A DNA stretch of 39,974 nucleotides from Actinomadura roseirufa. Lineage in GTDB: Bacteria; Actinomycetota; Actinomycetes; Streptosporangiales; Streptosporangiaceae. The DNA lies in the NCBI RefSeq assembly GCF_900659635.1, contig NZ_CAACVB010000048.1, positions 1 through 39,974 of the forward strand. Direction: 5' to 3'. A model generated the notes under the pieces. That model saw only the letters and a program-made list of their open reading frames with translations. It was not told the origin of the DNA and made no database searches. Each line of letters begins with the position of its first letter. Within the stretch, counting starts at the first letter, position 1. Both the position numbers and the translations under genes were made by a program. Shown here one piece after another: positions 6,727-14,617 of the stretch.

Positions 6727-7290
6727 GTGAGGAAGATCGTGCTGTCCATGTCGGTGTCCCTGGACGGCTTCATCGAGGGGCCCGAACGCGAGATCGACTG
6801 GCACCTGGTCGATGACGAGCTGCACTGGCACTTCAACGAGTGGCTCGGGGCGATGGGCGGGTTCCTGGAGGGGAGGGTCACCTACGAGCTGATGGCGGCC
6901 TTCTGGCCGACGGCCGAGTCCGACCCGGCCAGCACGGCGCCGATGCGGGCGTTCGCGCGGATCTGGCTGGAGATGCCGAAGATCGTGTACTCCCGGACGC
7001 TGGAACAGGCGGGCTGGAACAGCACGATCAAGCGGGAGGTCGTCGCCGAGGAGATCCGGGCGCTGAAGGCGCGGCCGGGCGGTGACCTGGTCGTCGGCGG
7101 GGCCGATCTCGGGGCGACGTTCATGCGGTACGACCTCGTCGACGAGTACCGGATCTATGTGCATCCCGTCGTGCTCGGAGGAGGGAAGCGGCTGTTCCCG
7201 CCGTCCCGTGAGCGCATGCCCCTTCGGCTGGCCGAGAACCATGTGTTCGGGAACGGCGTCGTTCTCCTCCGGTACGAGCGCCCCCGTTAG
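6727..7290 (+). CDS. Dihydrofolate reductase family protein (RibD C-terminal domain)
   Basis: A 187-residue, single-domain protein of the RibD_C/DHFR-like fold. It begins RKIVLSMSVSLDGFIEGPE, the usual first strand and NADPH-site loop of the family. It continues with WLGAMGGFLEGRVTYELM, PKIVYSRTL, and DLVVGGADLGATFMRYDLVDEYRIYVHPVVLGGG-type motifs near the end. Family members use NADPH to reduce pterin- or flavin-related substrates, but most stand-alone copies are uncharacterised. GAGG at 6715-6718 sits 8 nt before the GTG at 6727 (a GTG at 6724 is the alternative). It follows the UVR protein closely. Confidence 0.9.
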   Translation: MRKIVLSMSVSLDGFIEGPEREIDWHLVDDELHWHFNEWLGAMGGFLEGRVTYELMAAFWPTAESDPASTAPMRAFARIWLEMPKIVYSRTLEQAGWNSTIKREVVAEEIRALKARPGGDLVVGGADLGATFMRYDLVDEYRIYVHPVVLGGGKRLFPPSRERMPLRLAENHVFGNGVVLLRYERPR

Positions 7291-7314
7291 TCCGCCGGTG
7301 GACGCTTCTAAGAT
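7287..7314 (+). promoter_or_regulatory. Predicted leaderless promoter for the GNAT gene
   Basis: TTAGTC (7287) and TAAGAT (7309) are separated by 16 nt, and the ATG at 7321 is 6 nt past the -10 box. No ribosome binding site lies upstream, so a leaderless transcript starting at or next to the A of the ATG fits best. Confidence 0.5.
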
Positions 7315-7320
7315 CGACAT

Positions 7321-7791
7321 ATGAGTGACGTGGTAGTTCGCCTGGCCGAGCCGAGGGACGTCCCCGGGCTCGTGGCCTCCAGCAGTGCCCTGTTCGCGGA
7401 GGACGCGGGGACCCGCGACCCGACGGTCAACGCCACGTGGCCCCGGGAACAGGGGGAGCGGCGGTTCGTCGAGGAGCTGGCCGATCCCCTGCGCCTGACG
7501 GTGGTCGCCGAGCGGGACGGCGAGATCGTGGGGCATCTGTCCGGGCAGCTCACCGAAAGCTGGTCGAAGCGGCCGGTGCGGGTCGCGACGCTGGCCACCC
7601 TGCATCTGAGCCCCGATCTGCGGGGCGGGGGCTTCGGGGCGGCGCTGACCGAGCGGTTCCTGGAGTGGGCGCGGGAGCAGGGCGCCGCGGTCGCGGAGGT
7701 GAGCGCGTACGCGGCCAACCAGGGGGCCGTGCGGTTCTACGAGCGCCAGGGGTTCGCGGTGCACTCCGTGACGTTGAGGGCTGATCTTTAA
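7321..7791 (+). CDS. GNAT-family N-acetyltransferase
   Basis: 156 residues with the GNAT order of elements. There is an amino-terminal helix-rich segment, then the strand VAERDGEIVGHLSG. The acetyl-CoA pyrophosphate loop in LHLSPDLRGGGFGAALTERF follows (residues about 95-115; a variant of Q/RxxGxG/A). Near the end is AANQGAVRFYERQGF, the usual carboxy-terminal acyl-CoA contact. It probably acetylates an amine on a small molecule or protein; the substrate is not evident. It lies 30 nt after the reductase gene but appears to have its own leaderless promoter. Confidence 0.9.
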   Translation: MSDVVVRLAEPRDVPGLVASSSALFAEDAGTRDPTVNATWPREQGERRFVEELADPLRLTVVAERDGEIVGHLSGQLTESWSKRPVRVATLATLHLSPDLRGGGFGAALTERFLEWAREQGAAVAEVSAYAANQGAVRFYERQGFAVHSVTLRADL

Positions 7792-7824
7792 GGCCGTTCC
7801 GGGCGGTCCGCGACCCGGATCCGC

Positions 7825-7855
7825 TTGACCTCAACCAATATCGAGGTTCCAGAGT
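7825..7855 (+). promoter_or_regulatory. MerR-type promoter with 19-bp spacer
   Basis: TTGACC (7825-7830) is followed after 19 nt by CAGAGT (7850-7855). Between them lies an ACCTC...GAGGT inverted repeat (7828-7832 and 7843-7847). A lengthened 19-bp spacer with the dyad centred between the hexamers is the hallmark of promoters activated by MerR-family regulators, which untwist the DNA. The inferred targets are the FMN reductase and exporter genes at 7967 and 8527. No MerR gene is in the window. Confidence 0.7.
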
Positions 7856-7857
7856 GA

Positions 7858-7878
7858 CCGGTGAAGGCCGGTCACCGG
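7858..7878 (+). promoter_or_regulatory. 5'-leader hairpin
   Basis: CCGGTGA-AGGCCGG-TCACCGG forms a perfect 7-bp stem right at the predicted transcription start of the reductase operon, about 90 nt before the first start codon. It could protect the transcript 5' end or be a second operator. Confidence 0.4.
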
Positions 7879-7966
7879 ACCCAGTCGACTGACGGATTCC
7901 CGGTCCGGTCGTGCTTCGTAGCGTCGGTCCCGTTGCACGGAGCCGACTCGACCGAGGGAGAACGAC

Positions 7967-8524
7967 ATGACCGAGAATCCGCTGCGCGTCGCGGTGATCA
8001 TCGCGAGCACGCGGGAGAGGCGGTTCGGGCCGACGGTGAGCGCCTGGTTCGCCGCCGAGGCCGCGACGCGCCGTGACCTGGACATCGACGTGATCGACGT
8101 CGCGACGGCCGTGCCGACGGCCGGGCTCGGCGCTGCGCCGGAGGCGACGGCGGCGATCCAGGCGGCGGACGCCTACGTGGTGGTCACCTGCGAGTACAAC
8201 CACAGCTTCCCGGGCACGCTGAAGAACCTGATCGACACGCACTTCGTGGAGTGGCGCGCCAAGCCGGTGGCGTTCGTCTCCTATGGCGGGCTCTCCGGCG
8301 GGTTGCGCGCGGTGGAGCACCTGCGGGGCGTCTTCGCCGAACTGCACGCGGTCACGGTCCGCGACACCGTGAGCTTCCATACCCCGTGGAATTGGTTCGG
8401 CGAGGACGGCCGTCCCCTCGACCCGGAGGGCTGCGGCGCCGCCGCCAAGAGCATGCTCGACCAGCTCGTCTGGTGGGGACGCGCCCTGCGCGAGGCCCGC
8501 TCGGCCAGCCCGTACGCGGCCTGA
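7967..8524 (+). CDS. NADPH-dependent FMN reductase family protein
   Basis: 185 residues of the flavodoxin-like FMN reductase fold. The phosphate-binding loop is STRERRFGPTVSAW (residues about 12-25, variant of GSxRxxSxxxxL). Residues about 60-85 carry AADAYVVVTCEYNHSFPGTL, where the YNHSFPG loop contacts the flavin ring. FVSYGGLSGGLRAVEHLR follows. It probably reduces FMN, quinones or nitro/azo compounds with NAD(P)H. GGGAGA precedes the ATG. It is the first gene behind the MerR-type promoter, and the exporter gene starts 2 nt after its stop, so the pair looks like a redox-drug response operon. Confidence 0.92.
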   Translation: MTENPLRVAVIIASTRERRFGPTVSAWFAAEAATRRDLDIDVIDVATAVPTAGLGAAPEATAAIQAADAYVVVTCEYNHSFPGTLKNLIDTHFVEWRAKPVAFVSYGGLSGGLRAVEHLRGVFAELHAVTVRDTVSFHTPWNWFGEDGRPLDPEGCGAAAKSMLDQLVWWGRALREARSASPYAA

Positions 8525-8526
8525 TC

Positions 8527-10011
8527 ATGGCGTCGGTGGCGGACGCCCGGACGAGCGCCGAGGCGGGGACGGGACCCGAGCCGAGGGCGATGGCGATCGC
8601 GCTGACCCTCGTGCTCGGCGCGGTCATGATCACACTGGACACCACGGTCGTGAACATCGCGCTGGACCGGCTCTCGCGCGACTTCGACGCGCCGCTGGCG
8701 ACGATCCAATGGGTGGCGACGGGCTACTCGCTCGCGCTCGGCGCCGTGATCCCGAGCACGGCGTGGGCGGTGGGACGGTTCGGCGCGCGGCGCCTGTACC
8801 TCGGCGCGATCGCCGCGTTCGCGGCGGGGTCGGTGCTGGCGGGACTGTCGTGGAACATCGGGTCGCTCATCGCGTTCCGCGTCGTGCAGGGGTTCGGCGG
8901 CGGGATGGTGATGCCGATCGGGATGACGCTCCTGCTGCGCGCCGCGAGCCCGGACCGGCTGGGCCGGCTGATGAGCACGCTGGGGCTGGCGATCCTGGTC
9001 GGCCCGCTCGCCGGGCCGGTGCTCGGCGGGTGGCTGATCGACCAGGTGTCGTGGCGGTGGATGTTCTTCATCAACGTGCCGGTGGCGGTCGCGGTGGTGG
9101 CGCTGGGGGCACGGCTGTTCCCCCGGGACGTGCCGGAGACGGGTCGTCCGCTGGACGTGCCGGGCCTGCTGCTCCTCTCGCCGGGACTGGCCGCGCTGAT
9201 CTACGGCGTCACGACGGGCGGGGAGCGCGGCGACTTCGCCGCGCCGGCGGTGCTGACGCCGCTGGCGGCCGGGGCGGCGCTGGTCGCGGGGTTCGTGCTG
9301 CGGGCGCTGCGGGCGCGGCATCCGCTGATCGACCTCGCCCCGTTCCGGGACCGGACGTTCGCGGCGGCGACCGGGACGCTGACGCTGTTCGCGTTCGGGT
9401 ACTTCGGGACGATGCTGCTGACGCCGCTGTACCTGCAGGTCGTCCGGGGGGAGAGCGCGACGGCGGCCGGGCTGCTCGGGGTCCCGTTCGCGCTCGGCTC
9501 GGGGACGGCGGTGCAGGTCGCCGGGCGGCTGGCCGACCGGGTGGCGCCGGGACGGCTCGTCCCGGCGGCGATCACGACGTCGCTGGCGGGGTTCGCGCTG
9601 TTCACCGCGCGGCTCGGGCCGGACGCCTCGTACTGGGGGCTGTGCGGGGCGATGGTGCTGATGGGCGCGGGCGGCGGCGCGACGATGATGCCGACGATGA
9701 CGGCGGCGACCCGGGGGATGTCGCACGCGCGGGCGCCCGCGGCGAGCACGACCATCAACATGATCAACACGACGTCCGCGGCGGTCGGCACGGCGGCGTC
9801 GTCGGTGGTGCTGTCGGCGCTGCTGAGCGGGGTGGTACCGGCGGACGAGGGCGGCGCGCTCCAGGCGTTGCACCGGCTGAGCCCGCAGGCCCACGCGGCG
9901 ATCGCCGGGCGGCTCGCGGACGCGTTCCAGCACACCTACGCGTTCGCGACGGTGATGCTGGCGCTGGCCCTGATCCCGGCGGCGTTCCTGCCGCGCCGGA
10001 CGCGGGGCTAG
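8527..10011 (+). CDS. MFS drug exporter, DHA2 (EmrB/QacA) family
   Basis: 494 residues with about 14 hydrophobic segments, the DHA2 number. Motif D1-like LDTTVVNIALDRLSRDF is in the first helix, WVATGYSLALG follows, and motif C-like GPLAGPVLGGWLIDQVSWRWMFFINVP lies near residues 160-185. The last helix ends at the carboxy terminus. Such antiporters expel drugs or dyes with proton uptake. The ATG lies 2 nt past the stop of the FMN reductase, so translation is coupled. Behind a MerR-type promoter, a multidrug or redox-cycler resistance role is likely. Confidence 0.95.
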   Translation: MASVADARTSAEAGTGPEPRAMAIALTLVLGAVMITLDTTVVNIALDRLSRDFDAPLATIQWVATGYSLALGAVIPSTAWAVGRFGARRLYLGAIAAFAAGSVLAGLSWNIGSLIAFRVVQGFGGGMVMPIGMTLLLRAASPDRLGRLMSTLGLAILVGPLAGPVLGGWLIDQVSWRWMFFINVPVAVAVVALGARLFPRDVPETGRPLDVPGLLLLSPGLAALIYGVTTGGERGDFAAPAVLTPLAAGAALVAGFVLRALRARHPLIDLAPFRDRTFAAATGTLTLFAFGYFGTMLLTPLYLQVVRGESATAAGLLGVPFALGSGTAVQVAGRLADRVAPGRLVPAAITTSLAGFALFTARLGPDASYWGLCGAMVLMGAGGGATMMPTMTAATRGMSHARAPAASTTINMINTTSAAVGTAASSVVLSALLSGVVPADEGGALQALHRLSPQAHAAIAGRLADAFQHTYAFATVMLALALIPAAFLPRRTRG

Positions 10012-10036
10012 TCGCCCGGGCCGCGGGGACGCGGAC

Positions 10037-10068
10037 GGCCCCGGTCCGGAGGGCTCCGGACCGGGGCC
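10037..10068. terminator. Bidirectional terminator hairpin
   Basis: A perfect 14-bp stem (10037-10050 with 10055-10068) with the 4-nt loop GGGC sits between the convergent exporter and FAD-oxidoreductase genes. It can serve both strands. Confidence 0.85.
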
Positions 10069-10134
10069 CCGTGCGAGAGCCCGGGGCGCCGGCCGATCCT
10101 GCCGCCGCTGCGGGGTCTCGTGTCCGGGACGCCG

Positions 10135-11502
10135 TCAGGCGGCGGGCGGAATGTTGTGGTTGAGGCGGAACAGGTTCCGCGGGTCGTAGGCGGCCTTCAG
10201 CTCGGCGAGCCGGCGGTAGGTCGCGGGGTCGTAGGAGGCGCGGACCATTTCCGGTCCGGCGTCGGGTCCGACGAGGAAGTTCAGGATCCCGCCCGAGGAG
10301 CGGGGGTCCAGGAGCGCGGCGGCCCGCTCGTGCAGCGAGCGGACGGACTCCTCGTCGACTCCCGGACGCAGCTTGGACAGCACGCCGACCAGGTACCGGG
10401 CGTCGCGGCCGCCGACGGCGTTCGGGACGACGGGCGGCCGGGCGAGCGCGCCGCCGAGGTGCCGGATCTCCAGGATCGCGCGGTCGGGCGCGCCCGGCCC
10501 GGCCAGGTCGAGCAGGTCGCGGACGGTCCGCCCGTCCAGCTCGCGCAGGGCGCGGGTCGTCGAGCGGTACGCCATCGGCGTGGGCGGCTCGTTGTGGATG
10601 GTGCCGGCCTCGGTGTACGGCAGTTCCCTCACGGTGTCCTGGAGACGGGGACCGGCCGCGCGCAGCGGCGCGATGAGCCGCTCCCCTTCGGCGGCGTCGC
10701 CCGAGTGGGCGATGCGCACGTGGGCGATGTGACGGCCGCGCAGTTCCTCGGGGAACGCGGGGATGTCGGGGACGGGGACCAGCGCGATGGACGAGGTCAT
10801 CGCCTCCGGTACGTCGGCCGTCCATGTGCGCCACAGATCCATGACCTCGGGTATCAGATCCGTGTCGAAGATGAGCCCGCCGCCGTAAAGGTGCGTGACG
10901 GGGAACAGGCCGATCTCCAGGCTCGTCACGACCCCGAAGTTGGCCCGGCCACCGAGCAGCGCCCAGAACAGGTCGGGGTCGGTGTCGGGCGTCACATGCC
11001 ACAGCCGCCCGTCCGCCGTGACGGCGTCGATGGACCGGACGTGGTCGGCCGCGTACCCGTACCGGCGCGACATCAGCCCGGCGCCGCCGCCGAGCATGTA
11101 GGAGACCGCGCCGACGCCGGGCGACGACCCGCTCAGCGGCGCGAGCCCGTGCTCCGCCGCCTCCGGGACGACCTGGGACCAGCGCACCCCCGCCTCGATC
11201 CACGCGGTGCGCGCCTCCGGGTCGACGCGCAGCCCGGTCATCCGGCCCGTGCTGATCAGCAGCCCGCCGTCGGCGGGGAGCGGCAGGCCGTGGCCGGTGT
11301 TCTGAACGCCGACGGGGAGCCCCTGCGCGGCCGCGTACTCGACGGCGGCCCGCACGTCGGCGGCGTCCAGCGCGCCGACGATCACGCCCGGCCGGTGCGG
11401 GTCGCGGGTCTGGAAGCCCGTCCGCTCCTCGTCGTAGCCCGCGTCGCCCGGTTCGAGCACCGGTCCCCGGACCTTGGCGGCCAGCGTCCCGTGCGTGCCC
11501 AT
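10135..11502 (-). CDS. FAD-binding oxidoreductase (PCMH/BBE type)
   Basis: 455 residues. The PCMH FAD domain occupies about 30-200. It has PVGVQNTGHGLPLPADGG, containing the TGHG histidine that in many relatives binds FAD covalently, followed by LAPLSGSSPGVGAVSYMLGG-type motifs. The berberine-bridge cysteine seen in doubly linked flavoproteins is absent here (GSSPGVG), so any flavin link is single or non-covalent. The carboxy-terminal BBE helix YDPRNLFRLNHNIPP is present. These enzymes oxidise alcohols, sugars or natural-product intermediates with O2. GAGGGGG precedes the ATG. It follows the SDR gene on the same strand, but a strong terminator lies between them. Confidence 0.92.
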   Translation of the reverse strand: MGTHGTLAAKVRGPVLEPGDAGYDEERTGFQTRDPHRPGVIVGALDAADVRAAVEYAAAQGLPVGVQNTGHGLPLPADGGLLISTGRMTGLRVDPEARTAWIEAGVRWSQVVPEAAEHGLAPLSGSSPGVGAVSYMLGGGAGLMSRRYGYAADHVRSIDAVTADGRLWHVTPDTDPDLFWALLGGRANFGVVTSLEIGLFPVTHLYGGGLIFDTDLIPEVMDLWRTWTADVPEAMTSSIALVPVPDIPAFPEELRGRHIAHVRIAHSGDAAEGERLIAPLRAAGPRLQDTVRELPYTEAGTIHNEPPTPMAYRSTTRALRELDGRTVRDLLDLAGPGAPDRAILEIRHLGGALARPPVVPNAVGGRDARYLVGVLSKLRPGVDEESVRSLHERAAALLDPRSSGGILNFLVGPDAGPEMVRASYDPATYRRLAELKAAYDPRNLFRLNHNIPPAA

Positions 11503-11541
11503 CTCGTCCCCCTCGTGGTGAGCGCTTGTGCGTTCGCCTCC

Positions 11542-11571
11542 ATTCTCACGACGGCCGAACCAGAAGTCCAA
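11542..11571 (-). promoter_or_regulatory. Predicted promoter of the FAD-oxidoreductase gene
   Basis: On the minus strand TTGGAC is followed after 18 nt by GAGAAT, and the ATG is about 40 nt further. Having its own promoter would explain the terminator upstream of it. Confidence 0.45.
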
Positions 11572-11610
11572 GAGATGGATCTGCTGCGATCGATCACGAA
11601 ATCTTATGGA

Positions 11611-11649
11611 CGTGCCCCGCCCCGCGCCGGGCACGCGGGGCGGGGCACG
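11611..11649. terminator. Terminator of the SDR gene
   Basis: A perfect 16-bp stem (11611-11626 with 11634-11649) with the loop CCGGGCA starts 7 nt past the SDR stop codon. It is among the strongest hairpins in the window. Confidence 0.88.
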
Positions 11650-11656
11650 GGGCAGG

Positions 11657-12463
11657 TCAGAGCTCCTTGAGGAAGCCGGAGTCCACCGCGAACTCCGCAC
11701 CCGTGGTGCTCGCGGAACGCGGGGACACCAGCAGCGCCACGACGTCCGCGACCTCCTGCGGATCGGCGAGACGCCCGGTGGTGAGGTTCATCATCTCCGG
11801 CGCGACGCGGTCCAGGACGGCGTCGCGGTCGGCGCCGGTGACCCCGGCGAGGACGTCGGCGGCGCCGCCCTCCTCGGTCCACCACTCCGTCCGGACCGGG
11901 CCCGGCGAGACGGTGTTCACCCGGATGCCCTGCGGGGCGTACTCCTCCGACAGCCCCTTGGTGAGGTTGTTCAGCGCGGCCTTCGCCGCGTTGTAGTCGA
12001 AGTTCATCGGGCCGGGCCGCCGCGCGTTGCCCGAGGAGACGTTCACGATGGACGCGGCGTCGCTCCCGAGCAGGTGCGGGACGGCCGCACGGACCGCCCG
12101 CACCACCGCGAACAGGTTGAACTCGAACATCGCGCGATAGTCGTCGTCGGTCAGGGTGAGAAAACCGAACCGCGGCAGGATCGCACCGGGCGGCGGCCCT
12201 CCCGCGTTGTTGACCAGCACGTCCAGCCGCCCGAAAGCCTCCACCGCGCGCTCGACGGCCCGGCCGGGCGCGGCCGGGTCCATCAGGTCGGCGGGCACGT
12301 GCACGAGGTCCGGCCCGGCGAGCGCCTCCAGGCCCGCGCCGGGCGCGCGGGAAACGGCGGCGACGCGCGCGCCCTCGTCCAAGAGCGTGCGGGTCACGGC
12401 CAGCCCGATGCCCTTCGAGGCGCCGGTGACGACCGCGACGCGGCCGGTGAGACGCAGATCCAT
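11657..12463 (-). CDS. Short-chain dehydrogenase/reductase
   Basis: 268 residues of the classical SDR family. The cofactor loop is TGASKGIG (residues about 13-20). NNAG is near residue 90. The catalytic Ser lies in IVNVSSGNARR, and Tyr/Lys in FDYNAAKAAL (YxxxK) about 16 residues later. PGPVRTEW follows, as usual. It oxidises or reduces an alcohol/ketone with NAD(P)(H); the substrate is unknown. GAGAGGAA precedes the ATG. An Lrp regulator lies 82 nt upstream on the same strand and may share its transcript. Confidence 0.94.
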   Translation of the reverse strand: MDLRLTGRVAVVTGASKGIGLAVTRTLLDEGARVAAVSRAPGAGLEALAGPDLVHVPADLMDPAAPGRAVERAVEAFGRLDVLVNNAGGPPPGAILPRFGFLTLTDDDYRAMFEFNLFAVVRAVRAAVPHLLGSDAASIVNVSSGNARRPGPMNFDYNAAKAALNNLTKGLSEEYAPQGIRVNTVSPGPVRTEWWTEEGGAADVLAGVTGADRDAVLDRVAPEMMNLTTGRLADPQEVADVVALLVSPRSASTTGAEFAVDSGFLKEL

Positions 12464-12544
12464 GGGGGTTCCTCTCGTAGATGCGCGCACCGTCCGCCGG
12501 CGCGCCGCCCCCGCTGAACCCCGCCCACCGCCCGGCCGTTGCGG

Positions 12545-13045
12545 TCAGCCCGGAACCGGGTCGTCCAGTCGGCTGAGAACGGTGTTGTGCACGTGCTGGA
12601 AGATCACCGACGTGCGGAAACCGGCGATCTCCTTGCGCTTGCTCAGCCGGTCGAGCAGGAAGGCGTGCAGATGGTCCAGGTCCTGCACGCCGACGTGCAG
12701 GACGAGGTCGTCGCCGCCCGCGACGACGAACACGCCGATGACCTCCGGCGTCGCCGACACGTATTCCTTGAACGTGTCGATGACGCTCCGGCTCAGCGGC
12801 CGGACCTGGAGGGACACCAGGGCCTGGACGCCGCGGTTGAGCGCCGCCGGGTTGATCTCGGCGTGGTAGCCGCGGATGACGCCGCGCCGGGTGAGCGCCC
12901 GGACGCGTTCGAGGCAGGTCGAGGGGGCGATGCCGAGCCTGCGGGCCAGTTCCCGGTTGGACTGCCGCGCATCCGTCTGGAGAAGCCGCACGATTTCCGT
13001 ATCAAGTTCATCCACAACCGAATTATCGCCATCAAATCCGAACAT
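12545..13045 (-). CDS. Lrp/AsnC-family transcriptional regulator
   Basis: 166 residues. The amino-terminal winged helix-turn-helix reads LDTEIVRLLQTDARQSNREL, then ARRLGIAPSTCLERVRALTR and GVIRGYHAEINPAALN. The RAM effector domain (about 75-150) includes ALVSLQVRPLS, VIGVFVVAGGDDLVLHV and a final HVHNTVLSRL. Lrp-type proteins are octameric regulators that sense amino acids. It is divergent from an APC amino-acid permease with 84 nt between them, so control of the permease is the obvious inference. No strong ribosome binding site is seen; a GTG at 13015 is an alternative start. Confidence 0.93.
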   Translation of the reverse strand: MFGFDGDNSVVDELDTEIVRLLQTDARQSNRELARRLGIAPSTCLERVRALTRRGVIRGYHAEINPAALNRGVQALVSLQVRPLSRSVIDTFKEYVSATPEVIGVFVVAGGDDLVLHVGVQDLDHLHAFLLDRLSKRKEIAGFRTSVIFQHVHNTVLSRLDDPVPG

Positions 13046-13129
13046 CCGGTCGGCTCGCCCCGATCCGCGACGCGCATCTGGCTACTTTCACAGCGGTGAG
13101 CTGACCGTTTGCGGAGGATCGGGGGCGTT

Positions 13130-14416
13130 ATGGGGAACACCGGCGGGCACCGGCTCGGGCTCGGGCAGGGAACCGCGCTGCTGGTCGGCGCGATGCTCGG
13201 CCCCGGTGTGCTGGCGCTGCCCCACCTCGCCTCGGCCGCGGCCGGGCCGGCCTCCATCGTGGCGTGGGCGGCGCTGCTGGCGCTGAGCGTCCCGGTCGCG
13301 CTGACCTTCGCCGCGCTCGGCGCCCGCCATCCGGACGGAGGCGGCGTCGCGACGTTCGCGGCCCGCGCGTTCGGTCCCCGGACCGCGATGGCCGCGGGGT
13401 ACTGCTTCTACGCCGTCGTCCCCGTCGGCACGCTCGCCGGAGCGATGATCGGCGGCGACTACGTGGCCGCGGCGACCGGCCTCGGCCGCCCCGCGGCGGC
13501 GGGCACGACGCTCGCGCTGCTCCTCGCCGCGTTCGCCTCGAACCTCGGCGGGCTGCGGTTGTCCGGGCGGGTCCAGCTCGTCCTCGTCGCGGCGCTCGCG
13601 GCCGTGCTCGTCCTCGCGGTGGTACTGGCGGGCCCGCATGTCCGGGCGGGCAACTTCACGCCGTTCGCCCCGCACGGGCCCCTCGGCGTGGCGCACGCCG
13701 CCGGGGTCCTGTTCTTCGCCTTCGCGGGCTGGGAGGCCGCGAGTCACCTGTCCGCGGACTTCGCCGACCCGCGCCGCCTCCTGCCCCGGGCGACCCTGCT
13801 CACGCTCGCCACCGTCGGCGCGCTGTACCTGGCGCTCGCGGTCACGGTGACGGGCGTGCTCGGCGACCGGGCGGCGTCCTCGCCGGTGCCGCTGACACTG
13901 CTGCTCGCCGACGGCATGGGCGCGGGCGCCGCCCGTCCGGTCACGGCGGTGCTCGCGTGCCTGCTCAGCTTCGTCGCGATGAACACCTACATCGCGGGCG
14001 GGGCGCGGCTCGGCGCCGCGCTCGCCCGCGACGGCGCGCTGCCCGCGTGGCTGGCCCGCGGCGCCGCGCCCGGCGAGGTCCCGCGCCGCAGCCTGGCGGT
14101 GCTCGCCGTGCCCTCCGGAGTCCTGACGGCCGTGGTCCTGGCGGGCGGATTCGGCCTGGACCCGCTCATGCGCGTCACCGCCGCGTGCCTGGCGGCCGTC
14201 ACCCTGATCGGGACGGCGTCGGCCGTCCGCCTCCTGCGCGGACGCGGCCGAACGCTCGCCCGGGTCGCCACGGCGTTCACCGCCGCCGTCCTGCTCTCCT
14301 GCGGCCCCTACCTCGTCATCCCCGCCGTGTTCATGGCGATCCCGGCCCGCGGGCTCGCCTGGCGGCTCGGTCCGCGACCGGGCCTGTGCGAGCGCGAATC
14401 GCTTCGCGATCTTTGA
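13130..14416 (+). CDS. APC-superfamily amino acid permease
   Basis: 428 residues with about 11-12 hydrophobic segments. Near the start is GQGTALLVGAMLGPGVLALP, the unwound first helix (GxG motif) that binds the substrate amino and carboxyl groups in APC transporters. FAFAGWEAASHLSADFADP in the middle is the equally typical sixth helix. It imports or exports an amino acid or amine. GGAGG lies upstream of the ATG at 13130. It diverges from an Lrp regulator. Oddly, its last ten residues (LCERESLRDL) and stop are encoded by a 29-bp dispersed repeat present again at 29702-29730. Confidence 0.93.
   Translation: MGNTGGHRLGLGQGTALLVGAMLGPGVLALPHLASAAAGPASIVAWAALLALSVPVALTFAALGARHPDGGGVATFAARAFGPRTAMAAGYCFYAVVPVGTLAGAMIGGDYVAAATGLGRPAAAGTTLALLLAAFASNLGGLRLSGRVQLVLVAALAAVLVLAVVLAGPHVRAGNFTPFAPHGPLGVAHAAGVLFFAFAGWEAASHLSADFADPRRLLPRATLLTLATVGALYLALAVTVTGVLGDRAASSPVPLTLLLADGMGAGAARPVTAVLACLLSFVAMNTYIAGGARLGAALARDGALPAWLARGAAPGEVPRRSLAVLAVPSGVLTAVVLAGGFGLDPLMRVTAACLAAVTLIGTASAVRLLRGRGRTLARVATAFTAAVLLSCGPYLVIPAVFMAIPARGLAWRLGPRPGLCERESLRDL
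14385..14413 (+). repeat. 29-bp dispersed repeat, copy at the permease 3' end
   Basis: These 29 bases are an exact reverse complement of 29702-29730. The core contains ATCGC and GCGAT arms, so it can form a small hairpin. Here the repeat is in frame and supplies the permease carboxy terminus, one base before the TGA completes. Confidence 0.85.
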
Positions 14417-14558
14417 TCCCCGGCTTTCTCCTCGGCGCCCGGGGGTCGAGGCGGCCGCCGCCTTCGCGGCGCCGTGGTCATGGACGCGCGGGCGCGGCCG
14501 TCACATGTCGTAGCGCTGGAGGTGAATCATGCCTACGGTGAACTTCACGCATTGGCTC
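14417..14558. other. Intergenic, no supported gene
   Basis: Downstream of the permease I see GC-rich sequence with small imperfect dyads (for example around 14436-14480) that may help termination. No coding frame with a plausible start is visible. Confidence 0.35.
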
Positions 14559-14599
14559 TTGACAAGGTAGGTCGTTCACCCCAAAAGTAAATGATCATT
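14559..14599 (+). promoter_or_regulatory. Promoter and palindrome before the MaoC-like gene
   Basis: TTGACA (14559-14564) is followed after 18 nt by AAAAGT (14583-14588). The region is markedly AT-richer than its surroundings. The perfect palindrome AATGATCATT (14590-14599) falls at the expected transcription start, a typical operator position. The TetR-TetR fusion downstream is a natural candidate to bind it. Confidence 0.5.
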
Positions 14600-14617
14600 A
14601 GGTCGTGAGGAGACCAG

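Noticed and set aside
7792..7966. FMN or other riboswitch before the FMN reductase
   Set aside because: The conserved multi-helix core of an FMN riboswitch is not present; the promoter dyad and one hairpin account for the structure.
8281..9933. Long minus-strand open frame opposite the DHA2 exporter
   Set aside because: Composition is Arg/Pro/His-rich noise typical of the antisense of a GC-rich membrane protein gene. It contains no domain and no start with a ribosome binding site.
10135..14416. Integrated element or prophage boundary
   Set aside because: No integrase, attachment-like direct repeat or tRNA-linked disruption was found in this stretch.
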